From Candidatus Poseidoniaceae archaeon (GTDB lineage Archaea > Thermoplasmatota > Poseidoniia > Poseidoniales > Poseidoniaceae): a stretch of 64,000 bases of DNA. Position numbers and translations under genes: made by a program. Positions 39,909 to 48,597 of the stretch are shown piece by piece; position 1 is the first letter of the stretch; the number at the start of each line of letters is the position of its first letter. The stretch lies in contig CALJHE010000002.1 in NCBI GenBank assembly GCA_938075675.1, positions 62,001 to 126,000 on the forward strand, in the 5' to 3' direction. The notes beneath the pieces are model-generated. The model searched no databases. It had not been told where the DNA came from and saw only the letters and a list, made by a program, of their open reading frames with translations.

Positions 39909-41599
39909 GCCACCTTCCATTGAGCACGGATTTCAGTCGCCCTTAATCCCGCATCTTCGTCTACCATTGCCGCACCATCTGCCAGCATCATAGCACCTTG
40001 TTCATCAACAATTGTTCGACCGGATGCCTTGATTGTTCGACCAAGCATCTTACCCCGTAGCGATTGAACAAAGGCGACTTGCCCCAGATCGTTCACGGTA
40101 TCTTGAAGTTCAGATTCAGTCATACCGAGAAGGCTGAGTGTCGCTTGTTTATTGGTGAGTAAAGAGACACTGGAACGGCCATCGTCTATTGCTAAACGTA
40201 GCCGGATATCGGTATTCCCGTCGTTTGGACCGTGTTCTGCGCAAGCACCGTCACGCAATACTCTACGGCATTCAGTACACCTCTGGATGAAACCGGAGTC
40301 TTCCCGTACACTCACGACGGTAGCGCTGGTCGAAACACCAACTCTACTTGCTCCGGTCGAAAGTTCAAACAACTCCACTTCTGCAGTGTGTGTTGTCAAA
40401 TCTAAATCGCTGTCCCATGGTGGAGCATCGAGAAATTCCACTTGGTCTGCATTGTCTACGGTAATGTCAGGAATACCTTGCCATGCTCGAACTCTGACAC
40501 CTTTCAATCGAACGGTGATTGGCAACTTATCTTCAGTGATTGGTAATTCGCTCCACGCACTCATTCTGCAGCGACCAGTTGGGTCAGCAATTTGTCCAGA
40601 CCAAAGGAATCGTTCTTCTCCGTCTCGGGTGAATGAACGCTTGGTCCATTCAGTAATCTGAACGACTGCATCAACATCTCGTGCTCCGTCCCGTAGTTCA
40701 GATAGCGTTAGCACGGTTTGCTGAGACAAGGTGTCTGCATCCGAGAAATTTTTGTCATGATAAACCTCGATTTTAGTCGTGCGGCCAAAGTTGAGCTCTG
40801 GTGTATCTCGGAAGGTTCGAACTTGAGCCCCCTCTATTTTGAGGAGCGTCCCTACTTCGTGTTCAAGCGGCTCCCATGAAAGGAAACCAATGGTGCCGGA
40901 TTCATCGGCCAATCTTCCACGCACGATATCTATCGAACCAGATCCATCCTTACGGTGAATTTGGTCTGGTCGCGATGCGAGGATTCGACCAACAACACAG
41001 ACGTAGCCATCGGATGGCAACGAATCAATGTCTTGTGGTTCACCAGGTGCAGTAATAGGACGGGTTCCTTCACGAACGACTGCAATACGAGTTGATTGGT
41101 TAATATTGAGCGACATTTTTCCTTGATATTCGTTTACAGAAGCCCCTTCGATTCGTACGACTGAACCAGGCGTAATGTTCGAGTTCGGACCCCAGTCTTT
41201 GTATTCCCAACGGTTTTTTTGTCCATTTTCTTCCCAAGGATTGTCTTCAAGCAAACCAAATGCGATTTGCTTCTGTTCGCCACGGATGGTTTGGTCTCGG
41301 ATGTTGTGTGAGATTATCTCAACTTCAATTTCGATATCTTTGTCATCGCCTTTGAGTTCGCTCAGACTGCTCACCTTACGGGTGTTACGAGGTGCTGCAG
41401 AAGAACCACCTGATGAGCCTGAAGATGGTGCTGGGGTCTTGTCACCCTTGAACCGTCTTAGAATCGAACGCATGGCGTCTTGAGGTGGAATAAAGAATTC
41501 AGTCTCATACTTTTCAAATGCTGCGGCAACCTCTTCAGGGTCTGCATCAGGGCACTCGGAAAGAATTGACTTAACATGAGTTTCGTATTTTTCAGACAT
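39905..41599 (-). CDS. rpa: Replication protein A (single-stranded DNA-binding protein, COG1599)
   Basis: 564 aa. An N-terminal helical region (1-50) and Gly/Ser/Pro linker (51-75) precede three or four OB folds (about 95-180, 195-280, 300-390, 405-500). The last region holds a zinc finger with C441, C444, C453 and H456 (FIQRCTECRRVLRDGACAEHG). It protects single-stranded DNA in replication and repair. The frame opens at 41749, but ATG 41599 (MSEKYETHV) has an AGAGGT SD and a usual start for the family; the 192-bp upstream region has two hairpins. First gene of the RPA operon. Confidence 0.92.
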   Translation of the reverse strand: MSEKYETHVKSILSECPDADPEEVAAAFEKYETEFFIPPQDAMRSILRRFKGDKTPAPSSGSSGGSSAAPRNTRKVSSLSELKGDDKDIEIEVEIISHNIRDQTIRGEQKQIAFGLLEDNPWEENGQKNRWEYKDWGPNSNITPGSVVRIEGASVNEYQGKMSLNINQSTRIAVVREGTRPITAPGEPQDIDSLPSDGYVCVVGRILASRPDQIHRKDGSGSIDIVRGRLADESGTIGFLSWEPLEHEVGTLLKIEGAQVRTFRDTPELNFGRTTKIEVYHDKNFSDADTLSQQTVLTLSELRDGARDVDAVVQITEWTKRSFTRDGEERFLWSGQIADPTGRCRMSAWSELPITEDKLPITVRLKGVRVRAWQGIPDITVDNADQVEFLDAPPWDSDLDLTTHTAEVELFELSTGASRVGVSTSATVVSVREDSGFIQRCTECRRVLRDGACAEHGPNDGNTDIRLRLAIDDGRSSVSLLTNKQATLSLLGMTESELQDTVNDLGQVAFVQSLRGKMLGRTIKASGRTIVDEQGAMMLADGAAMVDEDAGLRATEIRAQWKVA

Positions 41600-41790
41600 C
41601 GTCAAGACCTCTGCCTGATATGTTCGTTCGATGCCTGTACGGAGAACAGGCTGCGGGCTTTCGTGCGTTTTGGTTGAGACTGTACACTCCCTTGACCTCC
41701 ATGGGTAACTCAAGGAAAGACGACAGACCATAAAGAATGCCGTGAACATCTGTCCTTTTAGACGGACATCGAATCAAGTCACTGAACAAC
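41600..41790 (-). promoter_or_regulatory. Structured leader upstream of RPA
   Basis: This 191-bp stretch between the tldE end and the RPA start holds no separate gene I can support. It has two perfect short stems: GCCTGT/ACAGGC (41633-41651, seven-base loop) and TGTCC/GGACA (41751-41768, eight-base loop). A weaker CCTTGA/TCAAGG pair lies between them. The frame of RPA is open through most of it. Promoter position is unclear. Confidence 0.4.
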
Positions 41791-43194
41791 TTAGGCGGGG
41801 TTAATTCGCAAACCTTGCATCAATAACACATCGGGCAAGTGCATTGCGCCGGATGAATAGGAACCTTGTACCCGAACATCGTCGCCGAGATAGACTTCCG
41901 AAGAAAGCGCCTTTGCTAAATTGCCTGATAGGCCAGCCTGTTTAACAGGCCCAAGGATTTCTCCACCTTCAACACGCAGCAAGGTGCTGGTGGTCACAGA
42001 AAAATCACCACTTGTCGGGTTTGCAGTGTGTGCGCCCATTACGCTGTGAACGATGTATCCATCCTCCATGCGTTCCAAGAGTGAATCTTGAGTGGAAGGC
42101 GTTCGAGTTGAAGTCATGTGTAGATCTGAGCAACCTGTATAGGGTGGACTTTGATGGCCACCTCGTACGGCGCAACCGTTCGTTTGAGCATGATCAATAC
42201 GGCCTTCAGCAACTTGTTGGGCTGCATCACGTGTCGACCAAAGAGAACCAATCAATCGCCCGTTTTCAACGAGAGTTTGGCGACGCGTTGGGACACCTTC
42301 ACCGTCACGGGCTGAGGCAGATTTACCGCCTTCCATACGACCATCATCAATGAGTGATAGGTCTTCAGCGAGAACCATTTCACCTTGCTTACCGGACCAG
42401 AATGATTCATCGCGAACCAAACGGTCGCCTCGTACGGCGGAAGGAACAACCATCGAGAACAGTGGGGAAAAACCTTCACTGGTCATCAAAACAGGAGTAT
42501 CGTGAGCTTCAGTATTCACTTCAATAGGCCCACGTGTTTTCTGCGCCCAGTCTACTGCGACTGCGACGCAATCGGGAACTTGCTTCAATTTCTTTCGACT
42601 CGAATCCCCTTCGTACGAACTGGTAAGTTCGTCATCGGCCTCGATGGAAACTTGAACGCCAATTCCATGGGATGTCGTCACGCCGCTCGATTCGATGCCC
42701 TCACTGGTAAAAATTGCACCAGCGCTTGCACCAACGCCAAGACCGCCTCCCGTAACGACTGCTCGATCGTCGAGCGAAGCAACTTCACTAAGGATGGCAT
42801 CCGCCTGTTCAAGTAAATCTTCGGGACCGATGTTGAGGATGTTGGTATCAAAGAGTCCGCCGACTTTTCTCGCCGTCTGCTCACTTGGTAGGACAAAACC
42901 TTCGACAGAAGGAGATGCTTTGGCAATGTCCCTCGCTTGCTGGAGAGCGTAATCAGCAGAAGTAAGGTCAACAAGATAAGCGTATCCAAACCGGCCACCT
43001 TCGACCACTCGAACACCATATCCACCTTCGCCGCCACCTGCAGCAAGGGATATTTTGCCTGCTTCGATATCGATGCTGTGCCCGTAGGACTGTGTTGCCA
43101 CGACTTCCCACTGTTCTATGCCTTGCGATTTACAAAGAGCACCAATTTGACGGCATCCCTCGGCAATTCTGTCTACTGCATCATCTGGAAGCAT
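41791..43194 (-). CDS. tldE: TldE/PmbA-family protein
   Basis: 467 aa partner of the TldD metalloprotease. TldE lacks the zinc motif but forms the shared cavity; the pair degrades unfolded or linear peptides and processes some ribosomal peptides in bacteria. Recognised by AGGGEGGYGVRVVEGGRFGYAY, the GGKSASARDGEGVPTRRQTLVENGR-type turn (split here as SARDGEGVPTRRQT and VENGRLIGSL) and GDFSVTTSTLLRVEGGE. No HExxxH is present, as expected. It lies three bases after the tldD stop on the same strand. Confidence 0.9.
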   Translation of the reverse strand: MLPDDAVDRIAEGCRQIGALCKSQGIEQWEVVATQSYGHSIDIEAGKISLAAGGGEGGYGVRVVEGGRFGYAYLVDLTSADYALQQARDIAKASPSVEGFVLPSEQTARKVGGLFDTNILNIGPEDLLEQADAILSEVASLDDRAVVTGGGLGVGASAGAIFTSEGIESSGVTTSHGIGVQVSIEADDELTSSYEGDSSRKKLKQVPDCVAVAVDWAQKTRGPIEVNTEAHDTPVLMTSEGFSPLFSMVVPSAVRGDRLVRDESFWSGKQGEMVLAEDLSLIDDGRMEGGKSASARDGEGVPTRRQTLVENGRLIGSLWSTRDAAQQVAEGRIDHAQTNGCAVRGGHQSPPYTGCSDLHMTSTRTPSTQDSLLERMEDGYIVHSVMGAHTANPTSGDFSVTTSTLLRVEGGEILGPVKQAGLSGNLAKALSSEVYLGDDVRVQGSYSSGAMHLPDVLLMQGLRINPA

Positions 43195-43196
43195 AT

Positions 43197-44639
43197 TCAG
43201 CCCACCAACGCTTGAGAAATTCGCATAATTGGACCACCATCACCAACCGGTACAGTTTGCCCTTTACCGCAGAAACCTGGGGCTGCAAGTCGAGCATCTC
43301 GGGTGAGACCGTCAACATCTTTCAGAATTTGAAGCGTTAAGCCGCTCACACTTACATCTTTGAGAGGACGTGTTAGTTCACCGTTCTCGATAAGCCAAGC
43401 CTCTTGGGCAGCGAATTGGAATGAACCTCGACCCGTATCCACTTGACCACCTCGTGAACCGCAAGCGTAAACGCCGTATTCGATGTCTTCCATCAATTCG
43501 TCCATATCGTTGTGCGTTCCACCTTGAATGAGTGTGTTCGACATGCGGACCAATGGATGGTGGAGGCCATCTTGAGCCCTTGCACCAGCATTCGGAGCGA
43601 GTCCAAAGTGGTAAGCTGTCTCCCGATGATTTAGATATTCAGTTAGAACTCCGTTCTTGATGAGACACTTCTCGCGGGTGTTGAGACCTTCATCATCAAT
43701 CGGATGCGCCCCATAGCCGCCCCGAATAGTCGGATCATCGACTACAGTAACGATGTCATTACCAATGGTCTGGCCGAGTTTACCATCAAGGCATGAATCG
43801 CCGGCTGCTACAAGGTCAGCCTCACAGGGGTGTCCAAGCGCTTCATGGATGTAGACGCCGGTCAAATCACGGTCAGCAATCAGCGGCATCTTACCCGAAG
43901 GTGCACGTTCTGCCTTCAGCAAGCGAAGGGTCGCAATTCGCGCAACTTCACCCAGTTGGCCAAGGTCACAGGCTTCGATAACTTCCAGCCCACCTTCGCC
44001 ACCATGCCTCGTTCTATAGGAGACTACTTCGCCTCCCTCACGGCCAGTGACGCTTGCATTAATCAATGAGCGTTGGAACGACCAAGTTCGATTCATCCCT
44101 TCACTGGTCATCAATTCAGTGTGCAGATGTTCATCGCTCCAACCGCAGGTTACTGAGATGATACGGTCATCGTCTGCAGCGCTGTCGTGAAGAGTTCGAA
44201 GATGCTCTATCTTCGTCTGAAGATCGGTGTGACGAACATCCTTTTTCGATTTCCAGTGTATTTCATCTTCAAAGATAGGGACTTCAGCTAACTGTACGGG
44301 CTTGTCTTTCGACGAGCGGCGAGCGGCAACCGCTTTGGCCAGTCGAACTGTTGACTCTATTTGCGAAGGCAAAGATATCAAGTCAGTGGTGGAATGTACA
44401 CCCCATGCCCCGTCAGCGAGGATGCGGAGGGTTACACCAACTTCTTGGCCTGGTATTGCACGCTCAAGTTTTGCATCTCGTAGTGCAACGCTGGAGTCTG
44501 TGATTGCCATCAGTCGTACCTCAGCATAGGATGCTCCGAGGTCTTGAGCATGGTCGAGAGCCGACTGGATTTTCGATTGGTTCAGATATCGACCAGTACT
44601 CGGCTTATGCTCATCGTTGGGACTTGCGCTCATCACCAT
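43197..44639 (-). CDS. tldD: TldD-family zinc metalloprotease
   Basis: 480 aa. The zinc motif HEALGH (in GVYIHEALGHPCEADL) is the HExxxH of TldD, followed by the conserved DDEGLNTREKCLIKNGVL and LNHRETAYHFGLAPNAGARA segments and a GGQVDTGRGSFQFAA loop bearing the family's late ligands. It acts with TldE, encoded immediately downstream. ATG 44639 or 44633 can start the protein. Pairs like this are common in archaea, where the substrate is unknown. Confidence 0.92.
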   Translation of the reverse strand: MVMSASPNDEHKPSTGRYLNQSKIQSALDHAQDLGASYAEVRLMAITDSSVALRDAKLERAIPGQEVGVTLRILADGAWGVHSTTDLISLPSQIESTVRLAKAVAARRSSKDKPVQLAEVPIFEDEIHWKSKKDVRHTDLQTKIEHLRTLHDSAADDDRIISVTCGWSDEHLHTELMTSEGMNRTWSFQRSLINASVTGREGGEVVSYRTRHGGEGGLEVIEACDLGQLGEVARIATLRLLKAERAPSGKMPLIADRDLTGVYIHEALGHPCEADLVAAGDSCLDGKLGQTIGNDIVTVVDDPTIRGGYGAHPIDDEGLNTREKCLIKNGVLTEYLNHRETAYHFGLAPNAGARAQDGLHHPLVRMSNTLIQGGTHNDMDELMEDIEYGVYACGSRGGQVDTGRGSFQFAAQEAWLIENGELTRPLKDVSVSGLTLQILKDVDGLTRDARLAAPGFCGKGQTVPVGDGGPIMRISQALVG

Positions 44640-44690
44640 GATGCAATGCAGTATGCGAGGGTGTTTGAAGTCTACTCCGTTTCGATTTGA

Positions 44691-45248
44691 TTACGATGTA
44701 AATTCAGCAGAAACGATATGGCCGATGAGAGAAGAGTCCGTCAGAGCCTCATGTTCCGATTCAAACTTCATTCCGAGTCGAGATGCACCTTCCTTCGAAA
44801 GCGAATATTCCATCGGTACGGATTGAAAACCAAGGTCGGATAGAAGAGACTGGGCCATCGATTCGGAAGTAGAAAAATCATGAGGAATAGGGACGCAGTC
44901 CGAATGCGCCTCGTCGGTGCTGTCTGCATGAGGGAGCCGGAGAAGATATCCCGAAGTGTCCTTGTTACGAACTCCAGCACGTTTGAATGCCTCAGAGACA
45001 TGGTGAGTTCCACTGAGGTAACGTAAGAACTCGGCATCCAATGAACGGGCGAGTGCTGTCGAACGCAACCATCTACGAGAAGCACAATTCCACGCAGTCC
45101 AGAGTTGAGATTCTGATTGAATACAGTCCTGCCCAATCAAGACCCAATCGGCGTTAGGACGCACTTCAAGAAAGCGAGTAAGTACTTCCTTTGCCTGAAC
45201 TGGTGATTCACTGCTCCATGCAAAGCAAGGGAACGATGGTTGTGCCAT
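44691..45248 (-). CDS. cgi121: KEOPS complex subunit Cgi121
   Basis: 185 aa. The core ALARSLDAEFLRYLSGTHHV followed by SEAFKRAGVRN is the Cgi121 signature (rxKNLxxElLLYLSGxxQIxxAixxxGi). Cgi121 recruits tRNA to the KEOPS complex that makes t6A37. The frame opens at 45347, inside Hel308; ATG 45248, 25 bases after the Hel308 stop, gives a sensible N-terminus (MAQPSFPCFAWS). Proximity to Hel308 is a known archaeal arrangement as far as I recall. The C-terminal 40 residues are Ser/Glu-rich and less conserved. Confidence 0.75.
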   Translation of the reverse strand: MAQPSFPCFAWSSESPVQAKEVLTRFLEVRPNADWVLIGQDCIQSESQLWTAWNCASRRWLRSTALARSLDAEFLRYLSGTHHVSEAFKRAGVRNKDTSGYLLRLPHADSTDEAHSDCVPIPHDFSTSESMAQSLLSDLGFQSVPMEYSLSKEGASRLGMKFESEHEALTDSSLIGHIVSAEFTS

Positions 45249-45273
45249 GGTGATTCCAAGAGGAGATTCTCTT

Positions 45274-47865
45274 TCAATTATCCGATGAAGATTCATCGGA
45301 CAGTGGGATGTCATCATCGCGTTGTTTTGGAAGAATCCTTTCTGCACTCGCCGTACTTTGTCGACGCAGTACTTTCTCCACTTCGGCGTTTATTTTATCC
45401 AAAAGCAACGGCCCCCACCCACGTTTCGAAAGAAGGGCGTTCCGAGTTGAACGGTTCATCGAAAGAACATCTTTCGGCGTCCGAATGCCCATACCTGCTA
45501 ATTCACGGGCTCGTGCCCGGCCCACATGTTTGATGTTCACCAATTGAAGCAAATCACTCCTACAACCGTGACGAATACGTTGCTTGAGCATATCGATGGT
45601 TGTGGCGATATTGCTGATAACGGGGAGGTGCTCTTCGGAAAACACATCGTCAGTCAGCAGGACTTGTTGACCTGCTGCAAGAAGCCAACCCATAAGGTCG
45701 ACACGGTGATTAACATCGCCCGGACTCACATCGAGTTCGCTTTCAATAGAGCGAAGCGTGTCTTCTTGTATCCACATCTCAAGCATCCATGCCGACTTTA
45801 CCTTTCCGAGCAATCGTTCTTCAAGCGTGTCATCAATAAGTAGCTCATCTTCAACCGAATTGGTTTTGAGCCAGAGCGGCGAACTGCGTTCCATTTCAGA
45901 ATTCTTAGCCCACAGAGGAATGAAATCCGGAGTGGAGGAGGCAAGATGCATGAGCCCAAAATCCGAAACTTCGCCTGTCTGCCGAACGCTACGTCGTACA
46001 GCCCGCCTTAGCCCGGTACGAAGAATCGAAGCCGATAGTGGGTCGAGGTAGAGTTGCGTAATTCGCTCACCCATCAACGTCGCTTCATATTCCATGGATG
46101 CATGATCGTTCGCAGTCGGTGCGGACCAGCCCCCCACATGTGCCAAATTGGTAGCGGAGGTAAATCCGAGAGAAGCCTCCGTGAAGGCAGTTGATGCTCT
46201 TGCATGAGGAGGTGCTTCTTGGGAACTGGGACGGAGTTGAACTCCTCCAGTTGTTTGAGCAATGGTAGCCCAAATTGGCATCTCATCATCCCAATCCTCA
46301 TCTTCACCTTGGTTTGCTTTTGCGTCTGCTCGCCGCTTTGCATACGCTTCGTCTGCGCCTTTTTTACGAATAAAACGCTCTTCGACAAGCCAGTTCAGCA
46401 TCTCATCGAGACGCTCGTTCAATTGCATCGGCGACATACTCGAACCAAGGAAGGTTGCGGAAAAGAAGTCACCAATCTCGCCTCTGTGACGGAAGCCACC
46501 AGTTGCAATTGAAGCAAGTAAGTGCGTACGTAGTGCCGGTTCACTTGCAAGTTTGGAAGAAATTGATTCGACAGGTCCAAAGAAATATCTCTCGCTGACA
46601 TCATCAGCAATCCCCCATCCATCGGTCCCCTTGCATAATACCCATGCTTCACCAAAACTATCGTACTTTGGCCGCCCAGCACGGCCCAACATTTGACGCA
46701 CCTCCATCACTGGAAGTGGACGGCTCATCCCATCATCCCAACGTTTGAGGTCTCGAACAAGAACTCGGCGAGCTGGTAGATTAACACCCGCTGCAAGCGT
46801 TGGAGTAGCGGTCAGACCAACCAAGAGGCCTTCTTTGAATGCACCCTCGATCGCTTTGCGCTGACCGTGTGTGAGCCCAGCATGATGGAAAGCGATACCA
46901 CCTCGAATGGCTTCTGCTAAACGTTCAGCCATCGCCGTTTGACTCCTTCCTTCAAGTGAACCTGCAAATGTTTCCAATCGCTTCAATCGGTCCGGGTCCT
47001 CCTTTCCTAAACGCTTGGCAATACGTTTGGAAAGTTTCAATGCTTCAGATTGAGCACTTCGACGAGTACCCACAAAAATCAGCACTTGACCATCTTGGTC
47101 TATCGCATCACTTACCACAACCCATGCCGGATGGGATTTGGGCCCCTCTAAGTCTCTGGGAGGTTGCAGTACATCCGCTTCTGTCGACATCCCTGATGCT
47201 TGAACCAATCGTGGTTCAAGATGCAAGTCGTGGAAAGTACTGTACTCCAACGCAACAGGCCTCCACGACGACAGAATGAGGTTGGCATCCAACCATTCTG
47301 CGAGTTCATTGCAATTTCCAACCGTAGCAGAAAGTGCAATGATTTGGGCCTTAGGGCGTAGATATCGGAGTCGAGTCAAGTTAATTTCCAAAGTTGGACC
47401 ACGAGTTGAGTCGTTCATCAAATGGAACTCATCTGCAACAACAATCGATACATTAGCCATGAGTTCAGAGCGATTTCGCATGAGTGAATCAAGTTTCTCG
47501 GAAGTGCAAACGAGAATATCGCATTCATCAATTTTCTTCGCTTCACCCGAAGCGTCCCCAATCCCGAGTCCAACGGTCAATCCTACGGAGCCGCCGAGTG
47601 CTACCAAGTCCTCGTGCTTTTCACTCGCCAACGCTTTGAGAGGTACAATATAGACTGCTTTAGAACCTGGTTCATCGATGAGTAAACGGCGGATAATTCC
47701 TATGTAAGCAACGAGCGACTTACCGCTTGCAGTCGGTATTGCGAGTAATGTGTTGGAACCGGAAAGAACACTTGGCATTGCTTCATATTGTGGAGGATGA
47801 AGGTTCTCAATGCCCCAAGTTTGAGTGAGGAATTTGAGGGCGTCCAATGGTAAATCCAAGCCCAT
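45274..47865 (-). CDS. hel308: Hel308-type ATP-dependent DNA helicase
   Basis: 863 aa superfamily 2 helicase that unwinds lagging-strand forks and restarts replication. Motif I is AIPTASGKS, motif II is ADEFHLM (DEFH rather than the common DEIH/DEAH), motif III is ALSATVGN, and motif VI region is QMLGRAGRPKYD. A winged helix and ratchet helices follow, and near the end is a helix-hairpin-helix (LVNIKHVGRARARELAGMGI). An internal charged insert (GADEAYAKRRADAKANQGED) is unusual. ATG 47865 is preferred; 47889 and 47916 are in frame. Cgi121 follows on the same strand. Confidence 0.93.
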   Translation of the reverse strand: MGLDLPLDALKFLTQTWGIENLHPPQYEAMPSVLSGSNTLLAIPTASGKSLVAYIGIIRRLLIDEPGSKAVYIVPLKALASEKHEDLVALGGSVGLTVGLGIGDASGEAKKIDECDILVCTSEKLDSLMRNRSELMANVSIVVADEFHLMNDSTRGPTLEINLTRLRYLRPKAQIIALSATVGNCNELAEWLDANLILSSWRPVALEYSTFHDLHLEPRLVQASGMSTEADVLQPPRDLEGPKSHPAWVVVSDAIDQDGQVLIFVGTRRSAQSEALKLSKRIAKRLGKEDPDRLKRLETFAGSLEGRSQTAMAERLAEAIRGGIAFHHAGLTHGQRKAIEGAFKEGLLVGLTATPTLAAGVNLPARRVLVRDLKRWDDGMSRPLPVMEVRQMLGRAGRPKYDSFGEAWVLCKGTDGWGIADDVSERYFFGPVESISSKLASEPALRTHLLASIATGGFRHRGEIGDFFSATFLGSSMSPMQLNERLDEMLNWLVEERFIRKKGADEAYAKRRADAKANQGEDEDWDDEMPIWATIAQTTGGVQLRPSSQEAPPHARASTAFTEASLGFTSATNLAHVGGWSAPTANDHASMEYEATLMGERITQLYLDPLSASILRTGLRRAVRRSVRQTGEVSDFGLMHLASSTPDFIPLWAKNSEMERSSPLWLKTNSVEDELLIDDTLEERLLGKVKSAWMLEMWIQEDTLRSIESELDVSPGDVNHRVDLMGWLLAAGQQVLLTDDVFSEEHLPVISNIATTIDMLKQRIRHGCRSDLLQLVNIKHVGRARARELAGMGIRTPKDVLSMNRSTRNALLSKRGWGPLLLDKINAEVEKVLRRQSTASAERILPKQRDDDIPLSDESSSDN

Positions 47866-47979
47866 TACTGCCGGTCCACTCCCCTCCATATTCTGCCAGT
47901 CGCGCCAACAGTCCAAAAGGACAACGCTCGTAAAGTTTCAATCCGACACCCATAAGACCCCTCTTCTCATGTCCTAAAC

Positions 47980-48594
47980 ATGGCCGATGATGTAGAGTCC
48001 ATGGTTGAAGAACGACTTTCTGTTTTCGAAGACGAACCAGATTTGAATGACTGGGTCGAAGTTATGTGCGGTGCAGCCATGGCTGTGCTCGGAATTTTCC
48101 ATCTCGTTGAACCTTGGGATTTCGTTAATCAAGACGTCATGCGATGGTTTGCTGCTGCCGTTATTGCAGCAGGAGCTGTTTGGGCTGGACACGGCTTGAA
48201 AGATATGGCAGTCAAAGAGGTCCGGCGCTCAATCGCTATTCTCGACATGGCGCAATCCGATGATGGCCCAAACCATGGCCTGATACGTGACGTACTACTC
48301 AACCCGGATGCCTACAAATCCTTCCTCCTCGAATCCTATGAAGCAGCTTGGGAAGACGGCATCATTACGGAGGAAGAACTTGCGGAACTCAAATCGTTCC
48401 AAGACGCACTTGGTATCACCGATGAAGAAGCCGCAAAGATGAACATTGACGCAGCAGTCAAATCGGCTTCAAAGGACGGCGAAATCTCCGAAGAAGAAGA
48501 ACAGAGCCTCAAGGAAGCCGCCGAAAAAGCCGGTGTTGACTCTGAAAAGGTCATCAAAGATGCAAAGAGCAAAGCAAAGAAAGGAAAGAAGTGA
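47980..48594 (+). CDS. Membrane protein with C-terminal TerB-like region
   Basis: 204 aa. The N-terminus has two hydrophobic helices (about 27-42 and 55-72). The C-terminal half repeats an acidic helical unit: AWEDGIITEEELAELKSFQDAL, then KSASKDGEISEEEEQSLKEA, the DGxIxxEE pattern of TerB (tellurite-resistance family) and calmodulin-like metal-binding proteins. It is divergent from hel308. Metal binding and a stress role are inference. The Lys-rich tail (KDAKSKAKKGKK) suggests contact with nucleic acid or membrane surface. Confidence 0.6.
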   Translation: MADDVESMVEERLSVFEDEPDLNDWVEVMCGAAMAVLGIFHLVEPWDFVNQDVMRWFAAAVIAAGAVWAGHGLKDMAVKEVRRSIAILDMAQSDDGPNHGLIRDVLLNPDAYKSFLLESYEAAWEDGIITEEELAELKSFQDALGITDEEAAKMNIDAAVKSASKDGEISEEEEQSLKEAAEKAGVDSEKVIKDAKSKAKKGKK

Positions 48595-48597
48595 AGA

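Noticed and set aside
40152-40661. 169-codon plus-strand frame opposite RPA
   Set aside because: RPA on the minus strand shows OB-fold and zinc patterns; this is a shadow.
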